From: Roseiarcus sp963772555
GTDB taxonomy: Bacteria > Pseudomonadota > Alphaproteobacteria > Rhizobiales > Beijerinckiaceae
Assembly (NCBI GenBank): GCA_963772555.1
Contig: CAVYXQ010000022.1
Span: 124,001 to 188,000, forward strand
Length of the DNA stretch: 64,000 nt
Direction of reading: 5' to 3'
Position 1 is the stretch's first letter. Each line of letters starts with the position of its first letter. This document shows positions 54,795 through 64,000 of this stretch, one piece after another. The notes under the pieces are model-generated. The model made no database searches. It worked only from the letters and a program-made list of their open reading frames with translations, and was not told the DNA's origin. A program made the translations under genes and the position numbers.

Positions 54795-54938
54795 ATGCCG
54801 GCTTGCATTGCAAGCCGGCGGAAATCTGAAAATCTGAAATCTGAAATCGGAAAGGATGCGCCCGTAGCGCGCGTGCTTTTGTTCCGACTTCTGGCTTCCG
54901 GTTTCCGACTTCCGCCGGCTCGCTATGCGAGCCGGCAT
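54795..54938. repeat. 23S helix-45 intervening sequence made of seven-base repeats
   Basis: Small hairpin GCCGGCTTGCATTGCAAGC, then GAAATCT/GAAAATC/TGAAATC units, centre GCGCCCGTAGCGCGCG, complement CGACTTC/TGGCTTC/CGGTTTC units, then small hairpin GCCGGCTCGCTATGCGAGC. Followed by ATGGTAGCGGAGCGTTCC of conserved helix 45. Confidence 0.88.
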
Positions 54939-55513
54939 GGTAGCGGAGCGTTCCGTTTTGCCGATGAAGGGAGAGCCGTGAGGCGTCCTGGAGGCTTCGG
55001 AAGTGCGAATGCTGACATGAGTAACGACAAACACTGTGAAAGACAGTGTCGCCGAAAGTCCAAGGGTTCCTGCGTAAAGTTAATCTTCGCAGGGTTAGCC
55101 GGTCCCTAAGGCGAGGCCGAAAGGCGTAGTCGATGGGAATCACGTTAATATTCGTGAGCCAGCAGGGATGTGACGGATCTCTTATGTCGTTCGGCCTTAA
55201 TGGATTGGCCGGGCGGCGACGAGGTTCCAGGAAAGAGCCCCTGCGTTAGACCGTACCCGAAACCGACACAGGTGGACAGGTAGAGCATACCAAGGCGCTT
55301 GAGAGAATGACGTTGAAGGAACTCGGCAATTTACCTCCGTAACTTCGGGATAAGGAGGCCCTCGGCGCGCGCAAGCGGGCCGGGGGGGCACAGGCCAGGG
55401 GGTGGCAACTGTTTAACAAAAACACAGGGCTCTGCGAAATCGCAAGATGACGTATAGGGTCTGACGCCTGCCCGGTGCCGGAAGGTTAAAAGGAGAGGTG
55501 CGAGCCTTGAATT

Positions 55514-55607
<94 letters not shown>

Positions 55608-55677
55608 CTTCCCCGCTGTCTCCAACGTCAGCTCAGTGAAATTGAAGTCCCCGTGAAGATGCGGGGTACCTGCGGTC

Positions 55678-55712
<35 letters not shown>

Positions 55713-55859
55713 TGCGTTGGCATTCGTTAAGTCATGTGTAGGATAGGTGGTAGGCTAGGAAGCCGGGGCGCCAGCTCTGGTGGAGCCACCCTTGAAATAC
55801 CACCCTTGACTTCATGGATGTCTAACCGCGCCCCGTCACCCGGGGCCGGGACAACGCAT

Positions 55860-55890
<31 letters not shown>

Positions 55891-56038
55891 CAAAGCATAA
55901 CGGAGGCGCGCAATGGTTGGCTCAGACCGGTCGGAAATCGGTCGTCGAGTGCAATGGCATAAGCCAGCCTGACTGCGAGACCAACAAGTCGAGCAGAGAC
56001 GAAAGTCGGTCATAGTGATCCGGTGGTCCCGCGTGGGT

Positions 56039-56086
<48 letters not shown>

Positions 56087-56115
56087 ACTCCCCAAGAGTC
56101 CATATCGACGGGAGT

Positions 56116-56211
<96 letters not shown>

Positions 56212-56548
56212 CAAAACGTCGTGAGACAGTTTGGTCCCTATCTGCCGTGGGTGTCGGAGAATTGAGAGGATTTGCCCCTAGTACGAGAGGACCGGGGTGA
56301 ACGTATCTCTGGTGGACCTGTCGTCGCGCCAGCGGCGGTGCAGGGTAGCTATATACGGAATGGATAACCGCTGAAGGCATCTAAGCGGGAAACCAGCCTC
56401 AAAACAAGTTCTCCCTGAAGAGCCGTGGAAGACCACCACGTCGATAGGCCGGATGTGGAAGCGCGGCAACGCGTGAAGCTGACCGGTACTAATCGCTCGC
56501 TCGACTTGATTGCTCTTATCGCCAAGGCGCGTGCGCGCGAAGCGCGCT

Positions 56549-56700
56549 CAGGACAGACGACAGACAACAGAGGACGGATAACCTCCCTCCCCTCGTGTCC
56601 GCCAGACCCAGTTTTGCTTCATTCGGAGGCCAGAGCTCGGAGAACAGAGGACGGACAAGATTCGCGTTCTGTCCTCTGCTCTCTGTCCTCCGTTCTCCGT
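56549..56700. repeat. seven-base repeats, 23S-5S spacer
   Basis: Single arm GGACAGACGACAGACAACAG at 56549-56579 and hairpin 56637-56700 with CGGAGAACAGAGGACGGAC against GTCCTCTGCTCTCTGTCCTC. Confidence 0.75.
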
Positions 56701-56707
56701 TTTTTGC

Positions 56708-56828
56708 CGGCCTGGTGGCCCTTGCAAGGTGACAAAGACCCGATCCCATCCCGAACTCGGCCGTCAAACGCCTTAGCGCCGATGGTACTCTGTCTCAAGA
56801 CATGGGAGAGTAGGCCGTCGCCAGGCCT
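56708..56828 (+). rRNA. rrf: 5S ribosomal RNA
   Basis: CGGCCTGGTGGCCCTTGC start, GACCCGATCCCATCCCGAAC core, end GTAGGCCGTCGCCAGGCC. The outer stem GGCCTGG/CCAGGCC pairs. About 120 nt. Confidence 0.95.
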
Positions 56829-56834
56829 GCAAAG

Positions 56835-56968
56835 AACGGACAACAGACGACGCAGGACGGAGGACAGATCCAAGTCCCCGCCCCGCCGTCGCTTCCTCTT
56901 CAAAAAAAAGATGGACCGACGGAGAACAGTTCCTATCTGTCCTCCGTCGTCCGCACTCAGTCCTCCGA
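56835..56968. repeat. seven-base repeats between 5S and tRNA-fMet
   Basis: Arm GGACAACAGACGACGCAGG and following GGACGGA units at 56835-56870; complement-type TCTGTCCTCCGTCGTCC near 56936-56953. Confidence 0.72.
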
Positions 56969-56972
56969 TTGC

Positions 56973-57049
<77 letters not shown>

Positions 57050-57053
57050 CCCC

Positions 57054-57091
57054 AAAAAGCCCCGAACGACCCCTCGTTCGGGGCTTTTTGC
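57054..57091 (+). terminator. intrinsic terminator of the rrn operon
   Basis: AAAAAGCCCCGAACGA paired with TCGTTCGGGGCTTTTT around a short CCCC loop: a long stem ending in a T run. Confidence 0.92.
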
Positions 57092-57192
57092 CGCCAAGCG
57101 TGTTGCCTCAGGCATCCGTCTGCCCCACTATCCTCCGATCAGAACGCTGCGGCGCATCCGCGTGCAGCCAAACGGACGAAAGGGAGGCGCTG

Positions 57193-58419
57193 ATGGGCAT
57201 GCAGATGGCGGCGAGCAGACGGCAAATTCTGCTGGCGGGCGTGGCATTGGTCGCGGCGCCGCGCAGCGGCTTCACCCAGACCATGCGGCCGCTCAAGATC
57301 GGCATCCTGAACGACATGTCGAGCGTCTACGCCGACTACCAGGGGATCGGTTCCGTGGTCGCGGCTCAGCTTGCCGTCGATGATTTCTCGACCAAGCTCG
57401 GCGTTCCGGTCGAGATCGTCTCCGCGGATCACCAGAACAAGCCCGACGTCGGCGCGGACATCGCCCGGCGCTGGTTCGACACCCAAAATGTCGACGTCGT
57501 CATGGACGTGCCGAATTCGGCCGTGGCGCTCGCGGTTCTCGCGGTCGCCAACGAAAAGAACAAGGCCGTCATCGGTTCAGGCGCCGGATCATCGGTCATG
57601 ACGGGCCCGAAATGCTCGCGCAATTTCGTCCACTGGACCTATGACACCTACTCCTCGGGCGTCGGCCTCGGCAAAGCCGTCACCGAAGACGGCGGCAAAT
57701 CCTGGTTTTTCATCACCGCCGACTATGCCTTCGGCAAGGACCTCGAAGCCAATTGCACGGCGGCGGTGGAAGCCGCCGGCGGCAAGGTCGTCGGCTCGGT
57801 GCGCCATCCGATCAACACCCCGGATTTCTCGTCGTTTCTACTGCAGGCGCAGGCCTCGGGCGCGGAGGTCGTCGCCTTCGCCAATGGCGGCGGCGACACC
57901 AACGGGTGCTTCAAGCAAGCCCACGAGTTCGGGCTCGCGACGAAACAGCGTCTCGCCGGCTTCACCCTCAACGTCACCAATATCCCGGCGCTCGGGCTCG
58001 CCAATGCGGCCGGTGCGCTGATTCCCACCGCGTTCTACTGGGACGCGAACGAGGGAACCCGCGCCTTCGGCAAGCGATTCCAGGCGGCGCACCCGAAGAA
58101 GATGATGCCGAACGACATGCATGCCGGGATGTACGCGGCGACCGAGCATCTACTCAAGGCTATGGCCGTGACCAAGAGCGCGGACGACGGCGTCAGGCTC
58201 GTCGATCAGATGAAGGCGATCCCGACCGACGACGCGCTGTTCGGCAAAGGGATCATCCGTATCGACGGCCGGACCATGCATCCGATCTATCTCTACAAGG
58301 CCAAGACGCCGGACGAGTCGAAATACGACTGGGACTATTTCAAGCTCGTCTCCACCATCAAGCCCGAGGACGCCTTCCGCCCGCTCGACAAGGGCGGCTG
58401 CCCATATGTGAAGGCCTGA
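57193..58419 (+). CDS. periplasmic substrate-binding protein (branched-chain amino-acid/urea type)
   Basis: 408 residues from ATG 57193. Twin-arginine signal SRRQILLAGVALVAAPRSGF, then LKIGILNDMSSVYADYQGIGSVVAAQLAVDDF of the type-I periplasmic binding (LivK) family, plus AVIGSGAGSSVMTGPKCSRNFVHWTYDTYS and VGSVRHPINTPDFSSFLLQAQASGAEVVAFANGGGDT. Delivers a small ligand to an ABC importer, but no permease or ATPase gene lies next to it. GGGAGG precedes the start. Confidence 0.92.
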   Translation: MGMQMAASRRQILLAGVALVAAPRSGFTQTMRPLKIGILNDMSSVYADYQGIGSVVAAQLAVDDFSTKLGVPVEIVSADHQNKPDVGADIARRWFDTQNVDVVMDVPNSAVALAVLAVANEKNKAVIGSGAGSSVMTGPKCSRNFVHWTYDTYSSGVGLGKAVTEDGGKSWFFITADYAFGKDLEANCTAAVEAAGGKVVGSVRHPINTPDFSSFLLQAQASGAEVVAFANGGGDTNGCFKQAHEFGLATKQRLAGFTLNVTNIPALGLANAAGALIPTAFYWDANEGTRAFGKRFQAAHPKKMMPNDMHAGMYAATEHLLKAMAVTKSADDGVRLVDQMKAIPTDDALFGKGIIRIDGRTMHPIYLYKAKTPDESKYDWDYFKLVSTIKPEDAFRPLDKGGCPYVKA

Positions 58420-58460
58420 GATCTGGCGCGGCCCGGCTGGCGATCGTCGCCCGCCGAGGC

Positions 58461-59945
58461 TCACTCGCCGTCGGCGTATTCCTCGTTCCAGGTCCTCCCG
58501 TCGCGCTCGATCAACGCGACCGAAGCGTTCGGTCCCCAGGTGCCGGCCGCATAGGGGCGCGGCGCCTCATGCGCCTGGGCCCAGGCCTCGCGAATCGGGT
58601 CGATGAAATGCCAAGCCGCCTCGACTTCGTCGCGACGCATGAACAACGCCGCGTTTCCGCGGATCGCGTCCATCAGCAGGCGCTCGTAGGCGTCGGCGGA
58701 GGCCATGCCGAAGGCCTTGGCGAAGCTCATGTCGAGCGGCAGGTGCTGCAGGCGCATGCCGCCGGGCCCGGGTTCCTTGACCATCATCCACAATTTGATG
58801 CCCTCGTCGGGCTGGACGCGGATGACCAGGCGATTGGCCGGAATGGAATCGGACGGCATGTCGAAAATGACGTGCGGCACGCGACGGAAACCGACGACGA
58901 TCTCGGAAAAGCGCTGCGGCAGCCGCTTGCCGGTCCGAAGATAGAAAGGCACGCCCGCCCAACGCCAGTTGGCGATTCCGAGTTTGAGCGCGACAAACGT
59001 CTCCGTATCGCTATGCGCCTTGCCGACATCGTGAAGATAGCCGGGAACCGGTCCGCCGTCGGCAAAGCCGGCGCGGTATTGTCCGCGCACCGTAAGCGTC
59101 GAGGCGTTTGATTCGTCGATCGGCGCGAGCGCCTTGAGCACCTTCAGCTTCTCGTCGCGCAGCGCATCCGCTTCCAGCGAATTCGGCGGCTCCATCGCGA
59201 CCAGACAGAGAAGTTGCATCATGTGGTTTTGCACCATGTCGCGGATGGCTCCGGACTCGTCGTAGTAGCCGCCGCGCCCCTCGACGCCGAGGGTCTCGGC
59301 GACGGTGATCTGGACGTGGTCGACATGCGCGTTGTTCCACAAGGGCTCGAGCAGGGCGTTGGCGAAGCGCAAAGCCATCAGATTTTGGACGGACTCCTTG
59401 CCGAGGTAATGGTCGATGCGGAAGATACTGCCCTCGGGAAACACGGAACCCAGGACATCGTTGATCTCGGCGGCGCTCGGGCCATCCTTGCCGATCGGCT
59501 TCTCGACGATGATCCGCGAACGGGGCGTGACCAGCCCCTCGGCGCCGAGACGCTTGGCCAGGGGACGGAACAGATCGGGACTCGTCGCCAGATAGAAGGC
59601 GCGAACCCGCTCATCCGGTCCGAGCAGGGTTCGCAGCTCCGGCCATCCCGAGTCGTTCATCGCATCGGCGGCGACATAATCGAGGCGCGTTAGGAAGCGT
59701 TCCAAGGCTGGCCCCGCTCCGTCGTCGATTGCATTGAATTTGGCCAGCGCGTCCTTCACGGTCGCGCGGAACGCGTTCTGCTCGAGATGGCGGCGCGAAA
59801 CGCCGATGATCCGGGTCGGCTCGGAGAACTGCTCGCTCCGCTCGCGATGGAACAGGGCAGGGTAGAGCTTGCGATAGGCAAGGTCTCCTGTACCGCCGAA
59901 AACGACGAGATCGAAGGGTTCAACCTTGACGATGCTTGCGGCCAT
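58461..59945 (-). CDS. zwf: glucose-6-phosphate 1-dehydrogenase
   Basis: First step of the oxidative pentose phosphate and Entner-Doudoroff routes. 494 residues from ATG 59945 (MAASIVKVEPFDLVVFG). Nucleotide site FGGTGDLAYRKLYPALF, active-site signature FRIDHYLGKESVQNLMALRFANALLEPLWN, and YRLLMDA-like YERLLMDAIRGNAALFMRRDEVEAAW. In line with the ROK regulator on the same strand and the divergent sugar ABC operon, this makes a sugar-catabolism cluster. Confidence 0.96.
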   Translation of the reverse strand: MAASIVKVEPFDLVVFGGTGDLAYRKLYPALFHRERSEQFSEPTRIIGVSRRHLEQNAFRATVKDALAKFNAIDDGAGPALERFLTRLDYVAADAMNDSGWPELRTLLGPDERVRAFYLATSPDLFRPLAKRLGAEGLVTPRSRIIVEKPIGKDGPSAAEINDVLGSVFPEGSIFRIDHYLGKESVQNLMALRFANALLEPLWNNAHVDHVQITVAETLGVEGRGGYYDESGAIRDMVQNHMMQLLCLVAMEPPNSLEADALRDEKLKVLKALAPIDESNASTLTVRGQYRAGFADGGPVPGYLHDVGKAHSDTETFVALKLGIANWRWAGVPFYLRTGKRLPQRFSEIVVGFRRVPHVIFDMPSDSIPANRLVIRVQPDEGIKLWMMVKEPGPGGMRLQHLPLDMSFAKAFGMASADAYERLLMDAIRGNAALFMRRDEVEAAWHFIDPIREAWAQAHEAPRPYAAGTWGPNASVALIERDGRTWNEEYADGE

Positions 59946-60045
59946 TTGCGCCTCTCGAGTGCCGGGCTTATCGATCAAACGACGATCGTTTCCACGGTCG
60001 ATTTGTCTATCCGATTAGGCTGCGAAAGTCGCGGCTTGAACGATC

Positions 60046-61320
60046 TCAGCCGGACGCGTCCTTCAAGAGAACCTCACGGTCGCGTGCGTAGTTCCGGATC
60101 AGCGGCAGGGCGGCGCCCCCGATTGCGCGGGCATCGGCGCCGACCGTCCCGGAAACGATCCTGACTTCGCTCAGGCCGCGACGATCAAGACCGGCGAAAA
60201 TCTGCGCGGTCCGCTCCGTCAGCCGGTGGCGAAGCGTCGAAGGCATTGCGCCGTCGATCACGATCGCTTCAAAATCGATGATCGAGACCGCCGCGGCGGA
60301 CGCGTAGGCCAGAGCGGACGCAACATCCTCAATCCACTGTTCGAGATGGATCCCGAACTCGGCCCAGGATTCCGGGGTGGCCCAAATCGACGAGGCGTCG
60401 ATCCCGGCCTCTTCGAGACGGCGCTCCAGCTGGTAGATCGAGGCGGGCTCGATGAGCTGCGGCGGGACTCCCCCGCTGACCTTGGTGACGACCGGCATCG
60501 ATCCGAGCGCGCCAGCGTTGCCGGTGCGGCCTGGCCACAGGGCGCCGTCCAGCACCACGCCGCCGCCTACGAAGGCGCCGAGAAAGACGTAGAAAAAGTC
60601 GCGATAGCGCCAGCCGCGCCCGAAGAAGAATTCCGCAGCGCAGGCGGCGGTCGCATCATTGCAAAGCGTGACAGGGTAAGGGCAGACGCCCGCGATGGCT
60701 TGCTGGATGTCAAAGTCGCGCCACCCCGCAAGCGCGCCAGTCGGCGCGCCTATCTCCGTCTCCCAGTTCCACAGCTGGAAGGGCGCGGCGACGCCGAGCC
60801 CGGCGATCCGCCGTCGCTGCGCCTCCGGCAAAGCATTGGCCAGCGACGGCAGCGACGAGCGGGCGAAATCGAGGATCATTTCCGGAGTGGGAAAGGCGAA
60901 GGTGCGGCGCGCGCGCTGACGGACAAAGCCGCAAAAGTCGATCAAGACGAGATCGGCGCTGCGCCGTCCGATCTTCAGCCCGAAGGAGTAGGCGCCGTCG
61001 GGATCGAGCGACATCGGAATAGTCGGCTGCCCTACGCGCCCGCGCAACGGCGCTTCGCGCTTCAGAAGCCCGTCCGCGTGGAGACGGTTCATGATTGCCG
61101 AAGTGGACTGGACCGAAAGCCCGGTCAACCTCGCCACCTCGATCTTCGATAAAGGGCCAAAACGCCGAACCAGCGAAAGCAGGAGACGCTCGTTGTACAG
61201 CCGCACGCCCGCCTGGTCGGCGCCGCTCGCGTTGGTCGCCATGGACAAAGACCGCGGATTGCGAGCTCCCTCCAGCACCTGGCCCTGGTGCGCGCGCGAA
61301 CTCGCAGGCGCCGCCTTCAT
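60046..61320 (-). CDS. ROK-family transcriptional repressor
   Basis: 424 residues from ATG 61320, with GAGGAGGGAGG directly before it. Winged helix near 45-95: RRFGPLSKIEVARLTGLSVQSTSAIMNRLHADGLL. ROK domain: GVAAPFQLWNWE, VTLCNDATAACAAEFFFGRG, VFLGAFVGGGVVLDGALWPGRTGNAGALGSMPV. The zinc motif CxCGxxGC and the preceding Gly-His of sugar kinases are absent (GALGSMPVVTKVSGGVPPQ), so probably no kinase activity. Divergent from frcB, which it should regulate. Confidence 0.92.
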   Translation of the reverse strand: MKAAPASSRAHQGQVLEGARNPRSLSMATNASGADQAGVRLYNERLLLSLVRRFGPLSKIEVARLTGLSVQSTSAIMNRLHADGLLKREAPLRGRVGQPTIPMSLDPDGAYSFGLKIGRRSADLVLIDFCGFVRQRARRTFAFPTPEMILDFARSSLPSLANALPEAQRRRIAGLGVAAPFQLWNWETEIGAPTGALAGWRDFDIQQAIAGVCPYPVTLCNDATAACAAEFFFGRGWRYRDFFYVFLGAFVGGGVVLDGALWPGRTGNAGALGSMPVVTKVSGGVPPQLIEPASIYQLERRLEEAGIDASSIWATPESWAEFGIHLEQWIEDVASALAYASAAAVSIIDFEAIVIDGAMPSTLRHRLTERTAQIFAGLDRRGLSEVRIVSGTVGADARAIGGAALPLIRNYARDREVLLKDASG

Positions 61321-61377
61321 CCTCCCTCCTCGACCGCGTTCTTGTGCGCCTGACATTGGGCGGGATTGATCGCCGTG

Positions 61378-61412
61378 TCAAGAATAAATCAGACGGGTGT
61401 AATTATCCTTGA
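61378..61412. promoter_or_regulatory. candidate ROK operator
   Basis: Inverted repeat TCAAGAATAAAT - 12 bases - ATTATCCTTGA in the gap between the ROK repressor and frcB. The arms match in 9 of 11 positions and the AT-rich shape resembles known ROK/NagC-type sites. Confidence 0.6.
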
Positions 61413-61529
61413 CTCGCGGCTGAAACTAGCCCCTAATGGAGACCGTGGCCACGCGGAGCTGGCGGCAAAAGCCGGAGCGCGAAGACTGCAGCCATCGGCG
61501 CCGCCGCTTAACCCAAGGGAGGAAGCTTT

Positions 61530-62540
61530 ATGTCCAAGGTATCTGGAATTCTCGCGTCTGTCGCCGTTGCGGCGCTCGCTTTCGGCTTTGCCGCGGCGCC
61601 TGCGCACGCGGGCGACATCGTCGGACTCATCACCAAGACCAACACCAATCCCTTCTTCGTCAAGATGAAGCAGGGATTCGAGGCGAAGGCCAAGGAGCTC
61701 GGGCTGACGCCGCAGGCTTATGCCGGCAAGTTCGACGGCGACAACGACGGGCAGGTCGCGGCAATAGAGCAGCTGATGGCAGCCGGGGCCAAGGGCATCC
61801 TTCTGGTGCCAAGCGACTCGACCGCGATCGTGCCGACCGTCAAGAAGGCGCGCGACGCCGGCATCGTCGTCATAACCCTCGACACTCCGCTCGATCCCGT
61901 GACCGCCGCCGACGCAAATATCGGCACCGACAACTTCGCCGCGGGCAAGCTGATCGGCGCCTGGGCGAAGGCTAAACTTGGCGACAAGGCCAAGACCGCC
62001 ACGATCGCCACGCTCGACGGGGACGTCAACAAGGCGTCGGTCGACTACTTCCGCCACAACGGCTTCCTCGAGGGCTTCGGCATTCCGGTCAAGGATGTGA
62101 AGCACTTCGCCCAGAGCGACAGCCCGCAGATCGTCGGCTCCGACGTCACGCAAGGCTCGACCGAGGGCGGCCGCAAGGCGATGGAGAACATCCTGCAGAA
62201 GGCCGACCACATCGACATCGTCTATGCGATCAACGAGCCGGCGGCCTACGGCGGCATGGCGGCGCTGAAGGCGGCGGGCAAGGACAAGGGCGTCGTCACC
62301 GTCGCCATCGACGGCGGCTGCTTCGCGATGCCGTGGCTCAAGCAGGGGATCATCTCCGCCACCACGCAGCAGTACCCGCTACTGATGGCGTCTGACGGGG
62401 TTGAGCAAATCGCCGACTACATCAAGAACGGCGCGAAGCCGCACAGCATCGACAGCGGCGAGAAGCTCATCACCAACGAACCCATGCCCGGCGTCCCTTC
62501 GATTAGCGTCGAAGAGGGATTGAAGCTCTGCTGGGGTTGA
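61530..62540 (+). CDS. frcB: sugar ABC transporter substrate-binding protein (FrcB-like)
   Basis: 336 residues. Sec signal MSKVSGILASVAVAALAFGF...AHA, then GDIVGLITKTNTNPFFVKMKQGFEAKA typical of the ribose/fructose pentose-binding family. Sugar-site blocks: VPSDSTAIVPTVKKARDAGI, TLDTPLDPVTAADANIGTDNFAAG, VYAINEPAAYGGMAALKAAG, VAIDGGCFAMPWLKQG. Closest in feel to the fructose-binding FrcB of rhizobia. First gene of frcBCA. Confidence 0.93.
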   Translation: MSKVSGILASVAVAALAFGFAAAPAHAGDIVGLITKTNTNPFFVKMKQGFEAKAKELGLTPQAYAGKFDGDNDGQVAAIEQLMAAGAKGILLVPSDSTAIVPTVKKARDAGIVVITLDTPLDPVTAADANIGTDNFAAGKLIGAWAKAKLGDKAKTATIATLDGDVNKASVDYFRHNGFLEGFGIPVKDVKHFAQSDSPQIVGSDVTQGSTEGGRKAMENILQKADHIDIVYAINEPAAYGGMAALKAAGKDKGVVTVAIDGGCFAMPWLKQGIISATTQQYPLLMASDGVEQIADYIKNGAKPHSIDSGEKLITNEPMPGVPSISVEEGLKLCWG

Positions 62541-62660
62541 TTTCGCCCGACGTTCGGAGCTTAATCGACTGAAAGAATAGGCTTGGCGCTCGCGAACGGA
62601 AACGCGCGAGCGCCGGTTTACAAAGACGCTAAGAACGATCGGGAAACGAGCGAGGAAGCC

Positions 62661-63746
62661 ATGAGCGATGCGTCGCCAGCCAGCCGCCCTGCGCAGCAGG
62701 AATTCGAGAAAGTGCTGGCCGGAGCCACGACCGCTGTCGCCTCCTTCGACGAGGAGAAGCTCACGCTTCTCCAGCGTCTCCAGCGCTTCCTGCATTCCTA
62801 CCCGACGACCGTCCCCTTCGTCGTGCTGGCGCTCGGCCTGCTGCTCGGCGTGGCGGTCAATCCGTCGCGCTTCACCACCGCCAGCAACATCTCGACCATT
62901 CTGACCCAGGTGATGGTCACCGGCATTCTCGGGATTGGCCAGACCCTGGTGATTCTCACCGCCGGCATTGATCTGTCGGTCGGCGTCATCATGGTCATCT
63001 CCTCGGTGGTGATGGGGCGTCTCGCCGTGCTCGACGGCGTGCCGACGATCCTCGCCTTCCCGCTCGGTCTCCTCTGCGGCTCCGTCTTCGGCCTCCTCAA
63101 CGGCGCGCTCGTCACCCGGCTGAAGATGCCGCCGTTCATCGTTACCCTCGGCACGCTCAGCATCATCGGCGCGCTCAACACGTTCTATTCGCAGAGCGAA
63201 ACCATCGGCATGCAGGACATCGAGGAAAAGGCGCCGTTCCTCAGCATGATGGGCAATCCCTTGGCGATCGGCGGCGCGCGCATCATGTGGGGCACGTTCC
63301 TCATGCTGCTGGTCGCCGCGGTCGTCTGGTACGTACTCAATCGCACCGCCTACGGCCGCCACGTCTATGCGACCGGCGACGATCCGGAAGCGGCGCGTCT
63401 CGCCGGCATCGACACCGATCGCATCCTGCTCAGCGTCTATGTTATCGCCGGCCTCATCGCCGCGATCGCCGGCTGGGCGCTGATCGGCCGCGTCGGCGCC
63501 ATCAGCCCGACGGCCGGCGAGAACATGAACCTCAACAGCATCACCGCCGTGGTGATCGGCGGGACGAGCTTGTTCGGAGGCCGCGGCTCAGTCATCGGCA
63601 CCCTGATCGGCGCGCTGATCGTCGGCGTGTTCCGTTCGGCGGTGTCGCTCGCCGGACTCGATGTGCTCTGGCAGGAATTCGCCATCGGCGTGCTGATCAT
63701 CGTCGCGGTCGCCCTCGACCAGTGGATCCGGAGGGTTTCCAAGTGA
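62661..63746 (+). CDS. frcC: sugar ABC transporter permease (FrcC-like)
   Basis: 361 residues from ATG 62661. About ten membrane segments. Family blocks: VTGILGIGQTLVILTAGIDLSVGVIMVISSVVMG, LPPFIVTLGTL-like (MPPFIVTLGTLSIIGALNTFYS), TGDDPEAARLAGIDTDRILLSVYVIAGL and SITAVVIGGTSLFGGRGSVIGTLIGALIVGV. Its stop overlaps the frcA start (GTGA). Confidence 0.93.
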   Translation: MSDASPASRPAQQEFEKVLAGATTAVASFDEEKLTLLQRLQRFLHSYPTTVPFVVLALGLLLGVAVNPSRFTTASNISTILTQVMVTGILGIGQTLVILTAGIDLSVGVIMVISSVVMGRLAVLDGVPTILAFPLGLLCGSVFGLLNGALVTRLKMPPFIVTLGTLSIIGALNTFYSQSETIGMQDIEEKAPFLSMMGNPLAIGGARIMWGTFLMLLVAAVVWYVLNRTAYGRHVYATGDDPEAARLAGIDTDRILLSVYVIAGLIAAIAGWALIGRVGAISPTAGENMNLNSITAVVIGGTSLFGGRGSVIGTLIGALIVGVFRSAVSLAGLDVLWQEFAIGVLIIVAVALDQWIRRVSK

Positions 63747-64000
63747 GCGTCCAGCCCATCCTCACCGGGCGCCAACTGGTCAAGCGCTACGGACGCGTCA
63801 CCGCGCTCGACCATGCGGATTTCGACCTCTATCCGAACGAGATCCTGGCGGTCATCGGCGACAACGGCGCCGGCAAGTCGACCCTGATCAAGGCGATCTG
63901 CGGCGCCGTCATCCCGGACTCCGGCGAGATCCGCCTCGGCGGAGAGGTGGTGCATTTCACCTCGCCGATCGCCGCGCGCGAGGCGGGCATCGAAACGGTG
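63743..64000 (+). CDS. frcA: sugar ABC transporter ATP-binding protein (FrcA-like), cut by window
   Basis: Starts with GTG 63743, overlapping the frcC stop by four bases. The visible 86 residues include LVKRYGRVTALDHADFDLYPNEILAVIGDNGAGKSTLIKAICGAV with Walker A GDNGAGKST. The Q-loop and beyond lie outside the window. Confidence 0.93.
   Translation, partial: MSVQPILTGRQLVKRYGRVTALDHADFDLYPNEILAVIGDNGAGKSTLIKAICGAVIPDSGEIRLGGEVVHFTSPIAAREAGIETV

Overview
The window is a GC-rich chromosomal segment of an alphaproteobacterium, most likely Hyphomicrobiales (the Rhizobiales/Beijerinckiaceae-Methylocystaceae side). The evidence is the alpha-type 16S gene with the rrn order 16S-tRNA-Ile-tRNA-Ala-23S-5S-tRNA-fMet, an Irr-like Fur-family regulator, the bolA/DnaJ-like/cobS block of aerobic cobalamin synthesis, class I fumarase, malonyl-CoA decarboxylase and a fructose-type frcBCA operon. 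I cannot fix the genus by eye.

Layout. 1-9.2 kb: phosphate-type MFS transporter, tRNA-Gly, proC, an L,D-transpeptidase, AMP nucleosidase, DUF1993, Irr, an NRAMP-like transporter with non-canonical metal-site motifs, and a frameshifted Ntn-hydrolase. 9.2-14.7 kb: an accessory hot spot downstream of the class I fumarase gene. It holds four displaced, truncated copies of the fumarase 3' end, all in the same orientation, separated by lower-GC cargo (a split pentapeptide-repeat protein, a frameshifted unknown protein, a membrane protein). 14.7-17.2 kb: intact fumarase and a CitE/malyl-CoA-lyase-like gene. 17.6-19.1 kb: a TIR-FGE/C-type-lectin fusion whose C-terminus has the codon pattern expected of a diversity-generating-retroelement variable region. 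19.2-22.1 kb: pseudouridine catabolism (psuK-like, psuG) interrupted by a GxxExxY gene bounded by direct repeats. 22.3-36 kb: mostly housekeeping genes (malonyl-CoA decarboxylase, phosphodiesterase, NUDIX, a YafK-like protein, bolA, J-protein, cobS, FMN reductase, AraC regulator, guaA). 36-43.6 kb: accessory region behind guaA with a TacAT-type toxin-antitoxin pair, a restriction-gene relic, a palindromic element, a lipocalin-like/LysM protein, an HTH regulator divergent from a tandem oxidoreductase pair, and an IS630-type element lodged exactly in the pnp stop codon. 43.6-50.3 kb: pnp, rpsO, PrdX-like editing protein, thioredoxin-TPR, Lon-N-like protein, P450. 50.3-57.1 kb: rRNA operon with promoter, boxA and terminator. 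57.2-64 kb: a Tat-type substrate-binding protein, zwf, a ROK repressor and frcBCA, cut by the window end.

Three things stand out: the displaced fumarase tails; the TIR-FGE protein with a DGR-like variable region; and a family of degenerate seven-base-repeat hairpins that fills the rrn spacers and sits inside two helices of the 23S gene, each time between two look-alike small hairpins. Frameshifts cluster only in 8.5-13.3 kb, while essential genes elsewhere are intact, which suggests real decay there rather than poor sequence throughout.
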